This document shows positions 36,906-46,770 of a DNA stretch of 64,000 nucleotides, in pieces. The stretch's first letter is position 1. The number at the start of each line of letters is the position of its first letter. The translations under genes were made by a program, and so were the position numbers. The notes under the pieces are model-generated. The model was not told the DNA's origin, ran no database searches, and was given only the letters and a program-made list of their open reading frames with translations. Source of the DNA: Allobosea sp. (lineage in GTDB: Bacteria; Pseudomonadota; Alphaproteobacteria; Rhizobiales; Beijerinckiaceae); NCBI RefSeq assembly GCF_017308015.1, contig NZ_JAFKFW010000029.1, positions 1-64,000 on the forward strand. The letters are read 5' to 3'.

Positions 36906-37928
36906 TCAGGCGTTTGCGGCGGCTAGCGGCACTTTGTCAGGCTCTTCGGCTTGCGGTCGGGCGGGGCGGCGCGCGTAGCGCTGGGCCAGAACGGCGCAGG
37001 CGAAAAGCTGGGCCTGATGAAACAGCATCAGCGGCAGCACGATGAGGCCGAGCGCCTGGCCGGGAAACAGGATGTTCGCCATCGGGATGCCGCTCGCCAT
37101 GCTCTTCTTCGAGCCGCAGAAGACGATGGCGATCTCGTCCTCCTTGGAAAAGCCGAGGCGCCGGCTGGCGATGGTGGTGATCGCCAGCACGGCGGCGAGC
37201 AGGGCCCCGTCCAGCGCGATGACGAGGCCGAGATCGGCAAGCGTGACCTGAGACCAGATGCCGGCGACCATGCCCTCGCTGAAGGCGGCATAGACGACGA
37301 GCAGGATCGAACCGCGATCGACCAGCGAGATCGGCGCCTTGTGGCGTTGCAGGAACGGCCCGATCCAGCGGCGCAGCAATTGCCCGACGAGGAAGGGCAG
37401 CAGCAATTGCAAGGCGATACTCTCGACGGCGCGCGTGCTGAAGCCGCCGCCCTTCGAATCGAGCAGCAGGACGACGAGCAGCGGCGTCAGCACCATGCCG
37501 AAGAGGTTGGAGACCGAGGCGCTGCACAGGGCGGCTGCGACATTGCCTCGCGCGATCGAGGTGAAGGCGATCGACGACTGCACGGTCGAGGGCAGGATGC
37601 AGACGAAGATCAGCCCGGCGATCAGTTCCGACGGCAGAAGGCCGGCGAAGAGGCGGGCGAGCACGAGGCCAAGGATGGGGAACAGCACATAGGTGCTGGC
37701 GAAGACCAGCGATTGCAGACGCCAGTGCAGCAGGCCTTCCCAGACCGCCTGCGGCGACAGCCTCGCGCCGTAGAGGAAGAACAGCAGGGCAACCGCGACA
37801 GAAACGGCATCGTTGGCGATCACCGCGCCTTCGCCATGGGCCGGGAATACGGCTGCGGCTGCGACCGTGGCCATGAGGGCGATCAGATAGGGATCGATGC
37901 CAAAGCGGGCGAGGGTGCGGCGGATCAT
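36906..37928 (-). CDS. Bile acid:sodium symporter-like family transporter (SBF-like)
   Basis: 340 aa from ATG 37928 with AAGGAG upstream. About nine or ten membrane helices; the signature segments ALLFFLYGARLSPQAVWEGL, ILPSTVQSSIAFTSIARGN (broken helix with the N/Q-S binding residues) and FCGSKKSMASGIPMANILFP match the YfeH/PF13593 branch of the BART/SBF superfamily. These are inner-membrane secondary carriers for organic anions; the substrate is not known. A divergent LysR gene 88 bp away probably regulates it. Confidence 0.88.
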   Translation of the reverse strand: MIRRTLARFGIDPYLIALMATVAAAAVFPAHGEGAVIANDAVSVAVALLFFLYGARLSPQAVWEGLLHWRLQSLVFASTYVLFPILGLVLARLFAGLLPSELIAGLIFVCILPSTVQSSIAFTSIARGNVAAALCSASVSNLFGMVLTPLLVVLLLDSKGGGFSTRAVESIALQLLLPFLVGQLLRRWIGPFLQRHKAPISLVDRGSILLVVYAAFSEGMVAGIWSQVTLADLGLVIALDGALLAAVLAITTIASRRLGFSKEDEIAIVFCGSKKSMASGIPMANILFPGQALGLIVLPLMLFHQAQLFACAVLAQRYARRPARPQAEEPDKVPLAAANA

Positions 37929-37988
37929 CTGCGCTCCTTGCGTGGAAGACCGCCTTCTAGGCCCTTTCGTGTTCATTTTGATCTGGAC

Positions 37989-38009
37989 TGATCACGATAT
38001 CGGCTATCA
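37989..38009. promoter_or_regulatory. Candidate LysR operator
   Basis: TGAT-N13-ATCA surrounding the palindrome CGATATCG (37995-38002), in the gap between the divergent LysR and symporter genes and ending 7 bp before the LysR start. It has the shape of a LysR-type binding box. Confidence 0.45.
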
Positions 38010-38015
38010 TGAGTT

Positions 38016-38921
38016 ATGATGACCGCCGGCTCCGACCCCAAACCACTCGATCCTGTCCTGTTGCAGAGCTTCCTTAAGGTCTGCGAAACGCTGAGCTTCA
38101 CCGAAGCCGCGCGCCAGCTCGGCCTGCGCCAGTCCTCCGTCAGCCAGCATGTCGCGCGATTGGAGAAGCGGCTGGGGCGGCGCCTGCTTGAGCGCGACAC
38201 GCACGAGGTGCGGCCGACGCCGGACGGGGATGCGATCCTGCCCTTCGCGCGACAGGCGCTCGAGGCGGGACAGCGGATCGAACGCTATCTCGCCGGCTCG
38301 ACCCTGCGCGGGCGGCTCCGGCTCGGAGTCTCCGAGGATTTCGCCTATACCGCACTGCCGGAGATTCTGGCCGCCTTCGCCATGCAGCATCATGCGGTCG
38401 ATCTCGAACTGACGGTCGGCCTGAGCGGCCTGCTCTACGAGCAATACGACGCGGGCGATCTCGACCTGATCTTCGCCAAGCGGCGGAAGGGTGACGTGCG
38501 CGGGGAGGTTGCGTGGCAGGAGCGGCTCGTCTGGGCCGGCCGGCCCGGCGCAAGGCTCGCGGAGCAGCCCGTCGTACCCCTCGTACTCTATCCGCCACCG
38601 AGCATCACGCGCGTTCATGCCATCGAGACGCTGGAGCGCGCGGGACGGGCCTGGCGCGTCGCCTGCACCAGCGGCAGCCTCGCTGGATTGCGCGCGGCGA
38701 CGGTTGCGGGGCTCGGCATCACGGCGCATTCCGCCCGCCTGATCCCACAGGGGCTGGCTGAGGTCGAGCCGCGCGAGGCCTTGCCACCGCTGGGGACGAT
38801 CGAGTTCGTGGTCGTGGGCGGCCAGTCGCATCAGGCGGCGGCGCGGGCCCTTGCCGACAGCATCCTCGCGAGCGCCGGGCGCCTGATGCCGGAGGCGCCA
38901 AGGCGGAGCCGGAAAGGCTAG
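38016..38921 (+). CDS. LysR-family transcriptional regulator
   Basis: 301 aa. The winged helix-turn-helix occupies residues 11-70 (LLQSFLKVCETLSFTEAARQ, LGLRQSSVSQHVARLEKRLG). The C-terminal periplasmic-binding-like domain follows from about 95 (LRGRLRLGVSEDFAYTALPE), with a shortened end. It is divergent from the SBF-like transporter and likely controls it in response to its substrate. Confidence 0.9.
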   Translation: MMTAGSDPKPLDPVLLQSFLKVCETLSFTEAARQLGLRQSSVSQHVARLEKRLGRRLLERDTHEVRPTPDGDAILPFARQALEAGQRIERYLAGSTLRGRLRLGVSEDFAYTALPEILAAFAMQHHAVDLELTVGLSGLLYEQYDAGDLDLIFAKRRKGDVRGEVAWQERLVWAGRPGARLAEQPVVPLVLYPPPSITRVHAIETLERAGRAWRVACTSGSLAGLRAATVAGLGITAHSARLIPQGLAEVEPREALPPLGTIEFVVVGGQSHQAAARALADSILASAGRLMPEAPRRSRKG

Positions 38922-39066
38922 CGCGGGCTCCGTGCCGCGCGGGCGCAATCCTGGGCGAAGCTCTCCGACACCGGGAGCATCGGGGGTTGCGACGGATGTA
39001 GCGCTGCCGTTGTCAAACCTGAAAGGAACGGTGTGATAGCGACACCGAGCTCATTCGGAGGGACCG

Positions 39067-40125
39067 ATGCCCGTTGCGTCGATGTTCGCTGAAACTTTGC
39101 GCCGCCACGCGGGCGTTCTTGTCGTGGCGGCCTTCACGCTTGGCGTTGCCGCCTTCGTTGGCCGCGAAACAAGGAACGAGCTCGATCTCGCCGGGGTCTC
39201 GGCCTTCCTGGAGTATCTGGGGATTGCCGCATGGTGCCTGGCGAGCATCTACGCCGTCTGCCGGCTGGTCTGGCTCGGCTTCGTTGAGCGCGACCCCGCG
39301 CCGCTCAAGGCATTCCTGAGGCCGTTCAGGTCCTTCTTCGGGGATGTTCCCCTGCTGGCCAATCTCTGCGTGGGAATGGCCGCCATCGCGCTTTTCATGA
39401 CGGGCTTCGGTGTCCTCAAGGGCGCGATCGCGCTGCTCAATCCGTTCAAATGGGACATCGCGTTTGCCGATCTCGATCAATGGATGCATTTCGGCCGCTT
39501 GCCGCATGAATATTTCTGGTGGCTGATCGAATGGCCGGCCGGGATTTTCGTCGTCAATTTCTTCTACAATATGTGGTTCTTCATCATGATCGGGACGTTT
39601 CTGATCGTGGCTGCGGCCCGCGAAGACACAGTCCTGCGCCAGCAATATCTCATGGCGTTCATGGCGATCTGGTTCATCGCGGGGTTCCTGATCGCGACGG
39701 GCTTCTCTTCGGCAGGGCCTTGCTATTTCGACGATCTCGAACTCGGCGATCGGTACAAGCCGCTCATGGACGCGTTGAAGCGCTCATCCGAGACCTACAC
39801 CATCTGGGCTTTGACGACCCAGGACATGCTGTGGGAAGGCTTCAAGGGCGAACGCTCCGGCTCGCTCGGGATCAGTGCCTTCCCCTCGATCCACGTCGCC
39901 ACCTCCGTGCTGTTCGCGCTGTATTACAGCGCGCGCTGGAAGCGCGTCGGGGTTTTGATGTGGATCTTCGCCGGGATCATCATGGTCGGCTCGGTCGTGC
40001 TCGGCTGGCACTATGCGGTCGACGGCTATGCGGGAGCGATCCTGGCCTGGGTGATCTGGCGGGTGGTCGGTCTCCGGAGGCCTCGCATGGGCGTTGCCAT
40101 CGCGCCGGGCGCCCAACCGGCGTAA
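39067..40125 (+). CDS. PAP2-superfamily membrane phosphatase/inositolphosphotransferase-like
   Basis: 352 aa, six or seven membrane helices. Conserved catalytic motifs of the PAP2 fold are SAFPSIHVATSV (PSxH, about residue 278) and GWHYAVDGYAG (HYxxD, about 313-317). The long loop with GPCYFDDLELGDRY is characteristic of the Aur1/Ipt1-like PAP2_3 branch, which works on phospholipids or inositol-phosphate head groups in the membrane. Preceded by GGAGGGACCG. Confidence 0.82.
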   Translation: MPVASMFAETLRRHAGVLVVAAFTLGVAAFVGRETRNELDLAGVSAFLEYLGIAAWCLASIYAVCRLVWLGFVERDPAPLKAFLRPFRSFFGDVPLLANLCVGMAAIALFMTGFGVLKGAIALLNPFKWDIAFADLDQWMHFGRLPHEYFWWLIEWPAGIFVVNFFYNMWFFIMIGTFLIVAAAREDTVLRQQYLMAFMAIWFIAGFLIATGFSSAGPCYFDDLELGDRYKPLMDALKRSSETYTIWALTTQDMLWEGFKGERSGSLGISAFPSIHVATSVLFALYYSARWKRVGVLMWIFAGIIMVGSVVLGWHYAVDGYAGAILAWVIWRVVGLRRPRMGVAIAPGAQPA

Positions 40126-40143
40126 CACCGCCCGTCTGCGGCG

Positions 40144-42096
40144 CTAATCCCGCGCCAGTGCCGCGACCGGGTCGAGCTTCGCGGCGTTGCGGGCCGGCAG
40201 GAAGCCGAAGGTCAGGCCGATCAGCGTCGAGCAGGCGATCGCGACGGCGAAGGCTTCGCCTGAATAGATGAACCTCATCTGTGAGCCTGATGCCTCGAAG
40301 CCAGAGCCGATGGCGAGCGCCAGACCGATGCCGAGCGCGCCGCCGATGAAGCAGACCAGCGAGGCCTCGATCAGGAATTGCTGCATGATGTCGCTGCGGC
40401 GTGCGCCGACCGCCATGCGCAGGCCGATCTCGCCGGTGCGCTCGATCACCGAGACCAGCATGATGTTCATCACGCCGATGCCGCCGACCAGGAGCGAGAT
40501 GACGGCGATCGAGGAGATCATCAGCGTCAAGGTCCGGGTCGTGGCGGTGATGGTGTTGCGGATCTCGTCCTGGTTGAAGATGAAGAAGTCCTTGGCGCGG
40601 TGGCGATGGGTCAGGAGTTCCGTCACGGCCTCCTGCGCCGCCGCCATCGGCGTGTCGTCGTCGACGCGCAAGGTGATCGAGCGCAGCGAGAGATCGCCGA
40701 GGAACCGGCCCTGCACCGAGGTATAGGGCATGAAGATCTGCGGGTTCTGGCTGCCGCCGAAGCCGCCCTGCTGCTGGCGCATCACGCCGACGATGCGGCT
40801 GGGCACCGTGCCGATCAGGAAGACCGTGCCGATCGGGTTGGCCGTACCGTTCGGGAAGAGCACGCCCTGCGTGTTCTCGTCGATCACGACGTCCTGCGCC
40901 AGCGTGCGGACATCCTCGGCCGTGAAGAAGGAGCCACGCGTCAGCACGCTGCCGCGCACGTCGAAATAGCGTTCGCTGACGCCGTTGACGAGCGCCGTCG
41001 CCTCGACATTGCCGAGCCGGATCGTCGCGCTGGTCGAGACCGTCGGCGTCACGCTCGCGGCATAGGGCTGGGCGGCCAGGACCTGGGCATCGAGCACGGT
41101 CAGCGTCTTGACGCGACCGGAGCGCGTGTCGCCGAAGCCGGCGCCGGGGAAGATCTCCAGCGTGTTGGTGCCGAGGCCGGAAATGTTCTGGAGCACGTTC
41201 TGCTTGGCGCCCTCGCCGAGCGCGACGACGCTGACCACGGCGGCGATGCCGATGACGATGCCGAGCATGGTGAGCGTCGTGCGCAGCTTGTGGGCGGCCA
41301 TGGCGCGCACGGCCATGCCGAAGGCTTCCTTGAGGCGGCCGAAGCCGGCGCGTAAGCGGCCCGCCGGGGCCGGTACTGGGGAGGGCGGCGGCACGGCTTC
41401 CGAACGCGGGGCGGTGCGCCGGTCGTCGATGATCCGGCCGTCGCTGAGCTCGATGATGCGATGGGCACGCGCCGCGACATTCATGTCGTGGGTGACGAGG
41501 ATGACGGTATGGCCCTCGCGGTTCAGTTCCTCGATCAGCGCGAGCATCTCCTCGCCGCTCTTGCGGTCGAGCGCGCCGGTCGGCTCGTCGGCGAGGAGGA
41601 CGCGAGCGCCGTTCATCAGGGCGCGCGCCACGGAGACGCGCTGCTGCTGGCCGCCGGAGAGTTCCGAGGGGCGGTGCGTCGCGCGGGAAGCCAAGCCCAG
41701 CCGCTCCAGCAGCATCGCGGCGCGGGTCTGGCGGGGGCCGGGCGGCACGCCGGCATAGATCGCGGGCACCTCGACATTGGCGAGAGCCGTCAGTTCGGAG
41801 AGCAGGTGATAGCGCTGGAAGACGAAGCCGAAATATTCGCGCCGGAGTCTTGCAAGCTCGTCCGGGTCGAGGTCGCGGGTCGGGCGGCCATCGATCTCGT
41901 AGCTGCCACCGGTCGGGCGATCGAGGCAGCCGATGATGTTCATCAAGGTCGACTTGCCCGAACCGGACTGGCCGACGATCGCGACCATCTCGCCGGCCTC
42001 GATCACGAGATCGGCGCCGTCGAGCGCGGCGACCGCGGCCTCGCCTTCGCCGAAATCGCGCCGGACGCCGGCGAGGCGGATGAGCGGCTTGCCCAT
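40144..42096 (-). CDS. macB: MacB-like macrolide-type efflux ABC transporter (ATPase-permease)
   Basis: 650 aa from ATG 42096. The ATPase half has Walker A GQSGSGKSTL, the MacB/LolD-type Q-loop FQRYHLLSELTALANVEVPA, signature LSGGQQQRVSVARALM and Walker B VLLADEPTGALD. After about residue 250 comes the permease: one helix near 275 (LTMLGIVIGIAAVVSVVALG), a large periplasmic domain, and three C-terminal helices with the FtsX motif GGIGVMNIMLVSVIERTGEI. It exports substrates together with the adaptor and outer-membrane genes just upstream (10-bp gap). Confidence 0.92.
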   Translation of the reverse strand: MGKPLIRLAGVRRDFGEGEAAVAALDGADLVIEAGEMVAIVGQSGSGKSTLMNIIGCLDRPTGGSYEIDGRPTRDLDPDELARLRREYFGFVFQRYHLLSELTALANVEVPAIYAGVPPGPRQTRAAMLLERLGLASRATHRPSELSGGQQQRVSVARALMNGARVLLADEPTGALDRKSGEEMLALIEELNREGHTVILVTHDMNVAARAHRIIELSDGRIIDDRRTAPRSEAVPPPSPVPAPAGRLRAGFGRLKEAFGMAVRAMAAHKLRTTLTMLGIVIGIAAVVSVVALGEGAKQNVLQNISGLGTNTLEIFPGAGFGDTRSGRVKTLTVLDAQVLAAQPYAASVTPTVSTSATIRLGNVEATALVNGVSERYFDVRGSVLTRGSFFTAEDVRTLAQDVVIDENTQGVLFPNGTANPIGTVFLIGTVPSRIVGVMRQQQGGFGGSQNPQIFMPYTSVQGRFLGDLSLRSITLRVDDDTPMAAAQEAVTELLTHRHRAKDFFIFNQDEIRNTITATTRTLTLMISSIAVISLLVGGIGVMNIMLVSVIERTGEIGLRMAVGARRSDIMQQFLIEASLVCFIGGALGIGLALAIGSGFEASGSQMRFIYSGEAFAVAIACSTLIGLTFGFLPARNAAKLDPVAALARD

Positions 42097-42106
42097 CGCA
42101 GATGCC

Positions 42107-43312
42107 TCAGAAGCCAAAGGGCGAGCGCCGCGCACGCGCCGGGCGCGTCGCATCCGGGCCGCCGCTGCTGCGGGTTGTGACGACGCGCTCGCCAGCCTTC
42201 AGGCCGGAGGTGATCTCGACGACGATCTTGTTGTCGAGCCCGGTCGTGACCTTGCGCTGCTCGGGCTTGCCGTCGGCATCGAGCACATCGACGAAGGCGT
42301 TGGGGCCACGGCGCCTGACCGCAGTCGAGGGGACGGTGAGGACGTTCTGCGCCCGCCCGACGATGACGGTGACCTGCGCTGTCATCGAAGTCAGCAGCCG
42401 CCCTTCCGGGTTCGGCACCTCGAACAGCGCGTTATAATAGACCGCGCTGGTGCTGGCGGCCGAAGACGAACTGCTCGCGCTCGACGAGGACGTCATGTTC
42501 TGCGTCTTCAGGGTGTCGGGCGCCGGTTCGACATAGGAGATCTTGCCGGGGAAACGCCGCTCGGGGGCGCCGAGCACGCTGAAATAGACCTCCTGTCCGG
42601 CTTTCACGCGGAGCACGTCGGCTTCCGAGATTTTGGCCTTCACCGTCATGGTCGAGACGTCGCCGAGCACCACGACGGTCGGCGCGGATTGCACCGCATT
42701 CACCGTCTGGCCTTCCAGCGCGACGATGGCGAGCACGGTGCCGGGGCTCGGCGCCGTGATGCGGGTATAGCCGAGCTTGGCACGGGCATCCTCGACCTTG
42801 ACCTGACTCGACTGGATCTGGGCATCGAGCGACTCGATCTGGGCGCGGGTCACGCTCACGGTCATCTCGGCATTCTCGAAGGCATCGCGCGAGACGGCGT
42901 TCTGGCCGACCATCTGCTTCTGACGGGCGAGCACGGCCTGGGCATAGGCGAGGCTGGCGCCGCGCTCGGCGCGCTGGGCCTTGAGCGCGGCAAGGTCGGC
43001 CTCGGCCGAACGCAGCGCGTTCTGCTGGGTGATGCCGTCGATCTCGGCGATCAGGTCGCCCGTCGCGACATTGTCGCCGAGCTTGACCTTGAGCGAGACG
43101 ATGCGGCCGGTTGCCTGCGCGCCGACGCTGACCTGCCGGACCGGCTCCAGCGCGCCGGAGGCGAGCACGGCCTCCTCGACATTGCCCATCACTGCCTCGC
43201 TGCTCGGCAGGCTGACGGTCTCGGCCGGCGAGGGCTGGCGGGCCTGCCACCAGTAGTAGCCGCCGGCGGCAGCGAGGATCAGGGCGGGGATAAGGAGGCG
43301 GCGCAGCCTCAT
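42107..43312 (-). CDS. macA: MacA-like periplasmic adaptor (membrane fusion protein)
   Basis: 401 aa. N-terminal membrane anchor (LLIPALILAAAGGYYWW). Then the lipoyl half-motifs (VSVGAQATGRIVSLKVKLGD; LGYTRITAPSPGTVLAIVAL) flanking a long alpha-hairpin, followed by beta-barrel domains. The inserted Ser-rich loop (MTSSSSASSSSSAAS) near residue 280 is unusual. It links the MacB-like inner-membrane pump to the NodT outer-membrane channel, whose gene overlaps it by 4 bp. Confidence 0.9.
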   Translation of the reverse strand: MRLRRLLIPALILAAAGGYYWWQARQPSPAETVSLPSSEAVMGNVEEAVLASGALEPVRQVSVGAQATGRIVSLKVKLGDNVATGDLIAEIDGITQQNALRSAEADLAALKAQRAERGASLAYAQAVLARQKQMVGQNAVSRDAFENAEMTVSVTRAQIESLDAQIQSSQVKVEDARAKLGYTRITAPSPGTVLAIVALEGQTVNAVQSAPTVVVLGDVSTMTVKAKISEADVLRVKAGQEVYFSVLGAPERRFPGKISYVEPAPDTLKTQNMTSSSSASSSSSAASTSAVYYNALFEVPNPEGRLLTSMTAQVTVIVGRAQNVLTVPSTAVRRRGPNAFVDVLDADGKPEQRKVTTGLDNKIVVEITSGLKAGERVVTTRSSGGPDATRPARARRSPFGF

Positions 43313-44757
43313 GGTTGCGGTTCCTCGATCGGGATGATGCGCGGGCGCGGACCGGTCTCGCCATCGATGACGGCCGGAGCCGAGACGTTGACGGGCCGCA
43401 GCCAGCCGCCGCCCAGCGCCTTGTTGAGCGCGATGAAGCTCGTGGCCAGCGCGACCCGGCTCTGGATCAGCGATTCCTCTGATGCGTAGAGCGTGCGCTG
43501 GGCTTCGAGCACGTCGAGGAAGCTCGCCGTGCCCGCCGTATAGAGCGCGCGCGAGAGGCGTGCCGCCTCGGCCGAGGCGCGTGCCGCTTCGGTGAGGCTG
43601 CCGAGCCGCAGCCGCTGCTGTCGCAGGCCGACGAGATTGTCCTCGACATCCTGAAGCGCGGTCAGCACAGCAAGCCTGAGCGCGGCGTCCTGCTGGTCAC
43701 GCCTGGCGCGGGCGGCATCGACGGCAGCCGCCAGTTCGCCGCCATTGAAGATCGGGACGCTCAGGCTCGGGCCGATCGACCAGCCGATGGCACTGTTCTT
43801 GGCGAGGTCGCCGAGCTTGAGGGCCGAGGTCGAGATGTTGCCGGTCAGCGAGACGGACGGGTAGCGGTTGGCTTCGGCCTGGCCGATCCGGGCCGTCGCC
43901 TGCGCGAGCTGGCGCTCGGCCGAGCGGACATCGGGGCGGCGGCGCAGCACGTCGGCCGGTATGCCGGCGCGTGGCGGGGCGGGCGTGCCGGGCACTGCCG
44001 CAGTGCGATTGAAATAGCCGGCCATCGCGGCCGGCGGGCGGCCGGTCAGCACGGCGAGCCGATGCTGGCTCTGGGCGAGCGAGGCTTCGAGCGCAGGGAT
44101 CTGCGCTTCGGTGCTGGCAGCCTGCGCGGTCGCGCGTGCGGTGTCGATCGCGGAGATGTCGCCGGCCTGGAAGCGGGTGCGGGTCAGCGCCTCGGTCTCG
44201 CGCTGCGTCTTCGCCGTGCTGCGGGCAAGCCCGATCCGGGCCTGAAGGCCGCGCGCCTCGACATAGGTCGAGGCGACATCGCCGATCAGCGTCAGCATGA
44301 CCGTGTCGAGGTCGTCGAAGGCGGCATCCGTGCCATAGGTCGCGGCCTCGACGGCGCGGTCGCGCGCGCCGAACAGGTCGATTTCCCAGGAGGCGTCGAA
44401 GCCGGCGCGGAAGCTGTTGCGGGTGACCGTCGCCGAGCGCGAGCGCGTGGCGGAGGCGCCGCCATCGACCTGCGGGAAGAGGGCGCCGACCGCCTGCTCG
44501 CGGGCGGCACGCGCCTCGCGGATGCGGGCCTTGGCCTGCGCGACGTCGAGGTTTCCGGCGATGGCCTGCTCGACCAGCGCGTTGAGCGTCGCGTCGCGGA
44601 AGCCGCGCCACCATTCGCTGGGCCGGGGCGACGCCTTGTTGCCCGCAGCCGCATTCCAGCGCTGCGGCAGATCGAGCGCGGGCGGGGCGTAATCCGGCCC
44701 CACGGCACAGGCGCCGAGACTGAATGCCAGCAGAGACAGGAGGGCGATGCGAATCAT
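43309..44757 (-). CDS. NodT-family outer-membrane efflux lipoprotein
   Basis: 482 aa. Lipoprotein signal LLSLLAFSLGACAVGPDYAP with Cys17. Two OEP (TolC-like) repeats follow, each with a long helical hairpin: QARARIREARAAREQAVGAL-like in the first half and QLAQATARIGQAEANRYPSV in the second. First gene of a three-gene tripartite efflux operon (NodT-MacA-MacB). Confidence 0.92.
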   Translation of the reverse strand: MIRIALLSLLAFSLGACAVGPDYAPPALDLPQRWNAAAGNKASPRPSEWWRGFRDATLNALVEQAIAGNLDVAQAKARIREARAAREQAVGALFPQVDGGASATRSRSATVTRNSFRAGFDASWEIDLFGARDRAVEAATYGTDAAFDDLDTVMLTLIGDVASTYVEARGLQARIGLARSTAKTQRETEALTRTRFQAGDISAIDTARATAQAASTEAQIPALEASLAQSQHRLAVLTGRPPAAMAGYFNRTAAVPGTPAPPRAGIPADVLRRRPDVRSAERQLAQATARIGQAEANRYPSVSLTGNISTSALKLGDLAKNSAIGWSIGPSLSVPIFNGGELAAAVDAARARRDQQDAALRLAVLTALQDVEDNLVGLRQQRLRLGSLTEAARASAEAARLSRALYTAGTASFLDVLEAQRTLYASEESLIQSRVALATSFIALNKALGGGWLRPVNVSAPAVIDGETGPRPRIIPIEEPQP

Positions 44758-44952
44758 TGCGGCCAGAATGCCGGTAAAACCCGCAGCCGCCAGCTTTCCG
44801 TCCCCTTCATGCGCAATAATTCGTGCCTATCGCATTCCTGTGAGCAGGATAGCGTGCCCACCCGTCCCGCACCGTGCGGCCCGAGAGGCTGAAACCTGCG
44901 GCGGAAGGCCGCAATCGCTTCGTCGAGATTGGCGCGGAAAGATAGCGGGTGG
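44758..44952. other. Intergenic gap, nothing recognised
   Basis: 195 bp between the efflux operon and the aspartate dehydrogenase gene, both on the minus strand. The promoter of the efflux operon should be here; no clear box is seen. Confidence 0.4.
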
Positions 44953-45771
44953 TCAGCGCACCAGCGTCCGCACACGGTTCTCGATCAGCCGGACGAGCCC
45001 CAGTGCCGTCATCTCCGAGGATTTCGGGTTCGTGGCCAGCGCGCGGTTCTCGATGGCGATGTCGAGCTTGCCGAAGGCGCCCCGCGCGCTGAGCTGGTGG
45101 CCGTTGCCGCCGGCGCCAGGGTCCGCGACAAGCTCGACACGAGTGCGGTCGAGCCCGATGCCGGCGAGCGCCGTGATGACAGCGACATTGGCGTTCTGCG
45201 GAAAGCGCGAGGCGGCCTCGCGGGCGGTGCCGGAGAAGAAGACCACGGCCTCGGCGAGCCCATCGAGCGCGATCAGGCTCTCGGCCGAGGTTCCCTTCCA
45301 GGCTGACGGCGGTTTGACGATGCGGTGTACGACTTCGTCAAGCGGCAGGAGCGAGGCGGCGGCGATGCCGTCGATCCCGGCCAGCGCGCCGGGCGGGATC
45401 AGGAGCTGGCTGCCGCTGCTCTCGGCTTTTGCGATCAAGCCATTGAGCAGAACATCGTCGCAGAAGGCGCTGGTCGAGGCGACGGCGAAGGCGGGCGCAT
45501 TCCCGAGTGCTGCCTTGCCCCAGATACCGACGGCTTCGCGCCCCGCCGCCTCGACGATGAGGTCAAGGTCGAGCCCGGCCAGTTCATCGGGTGCCGTGAT
45601 GAGCCTGGCGCCGGCCGGGATGTCGGTGGCTGCGGCGGCGTTGCGGACGGCGACAGCGACGATGGCGATATCGCCATTGCCTCGTTCCGCCTGCAGCTCC
45701 GCGATGCGCCGGTTGATGGCGCCCCAGCCGATCAGGGCGAGGCGTAGTGGCTGGCGGGCTGGATTCGTCAT
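44953..45771 (-). CDS. nadX: L-aspartate dehydrogenase
   Basis: 272 aa from ATG 45771. Rossmann start LRLALIGWGAINRRIAEL, then LDLDLIVEAAGREAVG, the SxSAFxDD and LLIPPGALAGIDGI segments, and the DUF108 domain core with RIVKPPSAWKGT and AVVFFSGTAREAASRFPQNA and NVAVITALAG. The protein oxidises L-aspartate to iminoaspartate with NAD(P), a feed into NAD synthesis; related members act on other amino acids. The frame stays open upstream but that part lacks a start signal. Confidence 0.85.
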   Translation of the reverse strand: MTNPARQPLRLALIGWGAINRRIAELQAERGNGDIAIVAVAVRNAAAATDIPAGARLITAPDELAGLDLDLIVEAAGREAVGIWGKAALGNAPAFAVASTSAFCDDVLLNGLIAKAESSGSQLLIPPGALAGIDGIAAASLLPLDEVVHRIVKPPSAWKGTSAESLIALDGLAEAVVFFSGTAREAASRFPQNANVAVITALAGIGLDRTRVELVADPGAGGNGHQLSARGAFGKLDIAIENRALATNPKSSEMTALGLVRLIENRVRTLVR

Positions 45772-46113
45772 GAGCTTTCCGCAGTGCGCTGGCCGGGATC
45801 GGGCCGGGCGGCGCCGTCCAGGACCGCCAGCAAGCCGAAATGATGGCCCGGACAGAGCAGAGGCGCCAGTGCTTGTCATGTCGTCTCAGGCGCTGCCGAT
45901 CGCGCCGCGAGGGCGTCGCACTCGGGGCGGTCGACATCGAGCCGTGTTCCGGTCCGGAGCAGGACAGGATGGTCTGGCCTCGGCCGGACACGGCATCGCC
46001 GAGCTGTGATTCATGCGCGGGCCCCGGTGCTGGCGTGATCGCTGACCGAGCCGCGGATCACGCGGGATATGCTGATGATTCGTTCCGGTGGCCGCCCGGC
46101 CGTACCGGGCAGC
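45772..46113. other. Intergenic gap, nothing recognised
   Basis: 342 bp with short open frames on both strands that lack ribosome sites or recognisable motifs. I see no RNA gene in it. Confidence 0.4.
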
Positions 46114-46145
46114 AAAAAGGCCGCCCGGTGAGGCGGCCTTTCGTC
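46114..46145 (-). terminator. Terminator downstream of tRNA-Val
   Basis: AAAGGCCGCC / GGCGGCCTTT perfect 10-bp stem with a CGGTGA loop at 46116-46141. The A and T flanks let it work in both directions; on the minus strand it would end the tRNA-Val transcript. Confidence 0.75.
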
Positions 46146-46167
46146 CCTGTATTGCAAGGGCATCAAA

Positions 46168-46242
<75 letters not shown>

Positions 46243-46410
46243 GTCGCCGCCCTGAGGCGGCTTCCGGAAGCGTGTCCGGGCCGTGTGGGCCGCGATCACG
46301 CTGCGAGGTGAGGGGGCTATAGCGGCTCGCTTCGCGGGTGGCAAGGCGTTTGCCGCATAAATTCTCAAGGGGCTGTTGGCAGTCGCCATCGCGCGATGCC
46401 GAGCCGCCGT

Positions 46411-46770
46411 TCAGGCCGCCAGAAGCTTCTCGACCTCGTTGACGAGCTCGCGCAGATGGAAGGGCTTGGACAGCACCTTCGCATCCTTCGGCGTCTGCGA
46501 ATCGGGGTTCAGCGCAACGGCGGCGAAGCCGGTGATGAACATCACCTTGATGTCGGGGTCGAGCTCGGTGGCGCGGCGCGCGAGCTCGATGCCGTCCATC
46601 TCCGGCATGACGATATCCGTCAGCAGGAGCTCGAACGGCTCTTCGCGCAGGCGATTGTAGGCCGACAGGCCGTTATCGAAGGAAGCGACGTCGTAGCCCG
46701 CATTCTGCAGGGCCTTGACCAGGAAGCGACGCATATCGTTGTCGTCTTCCGCAAGCAGTATCTTCGTCAT
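46411..46770 (-). CDS. cpdR: Cell-cycle response regulator CpdR
   Basis: 119 aa single receiver domain. Acidic pocket D9-D10, phospho-acceptor D52 in LLLTDIVMPEMDGIELARRA, the FITGFAAVALNPDS stretch and KPFHLRELVNEV make it a full-length CpdR. In alphaproteobacteria unphosphorylated CpdR directs the ClpXP protease to cell-cycle substrates such as CtrA and PdhS factors; phosphorylation comes from the CckA-ChpT relay. The tRNA-Val and formylglutamate amidohydrolase neighbours match the Rhizobiales arrangement. Confidence 0.95.
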   Translation of the reverse strand: MTKILLAEDDNDMRRFLVKALQNAGYDVASFDNGLSAYNRLREEPFELLLTDIVMPEMDGIELARRATELDPDIKVMFITGFAAVALNPDSQTPKDAKVLSKPFHLRELVNEVEKLLAA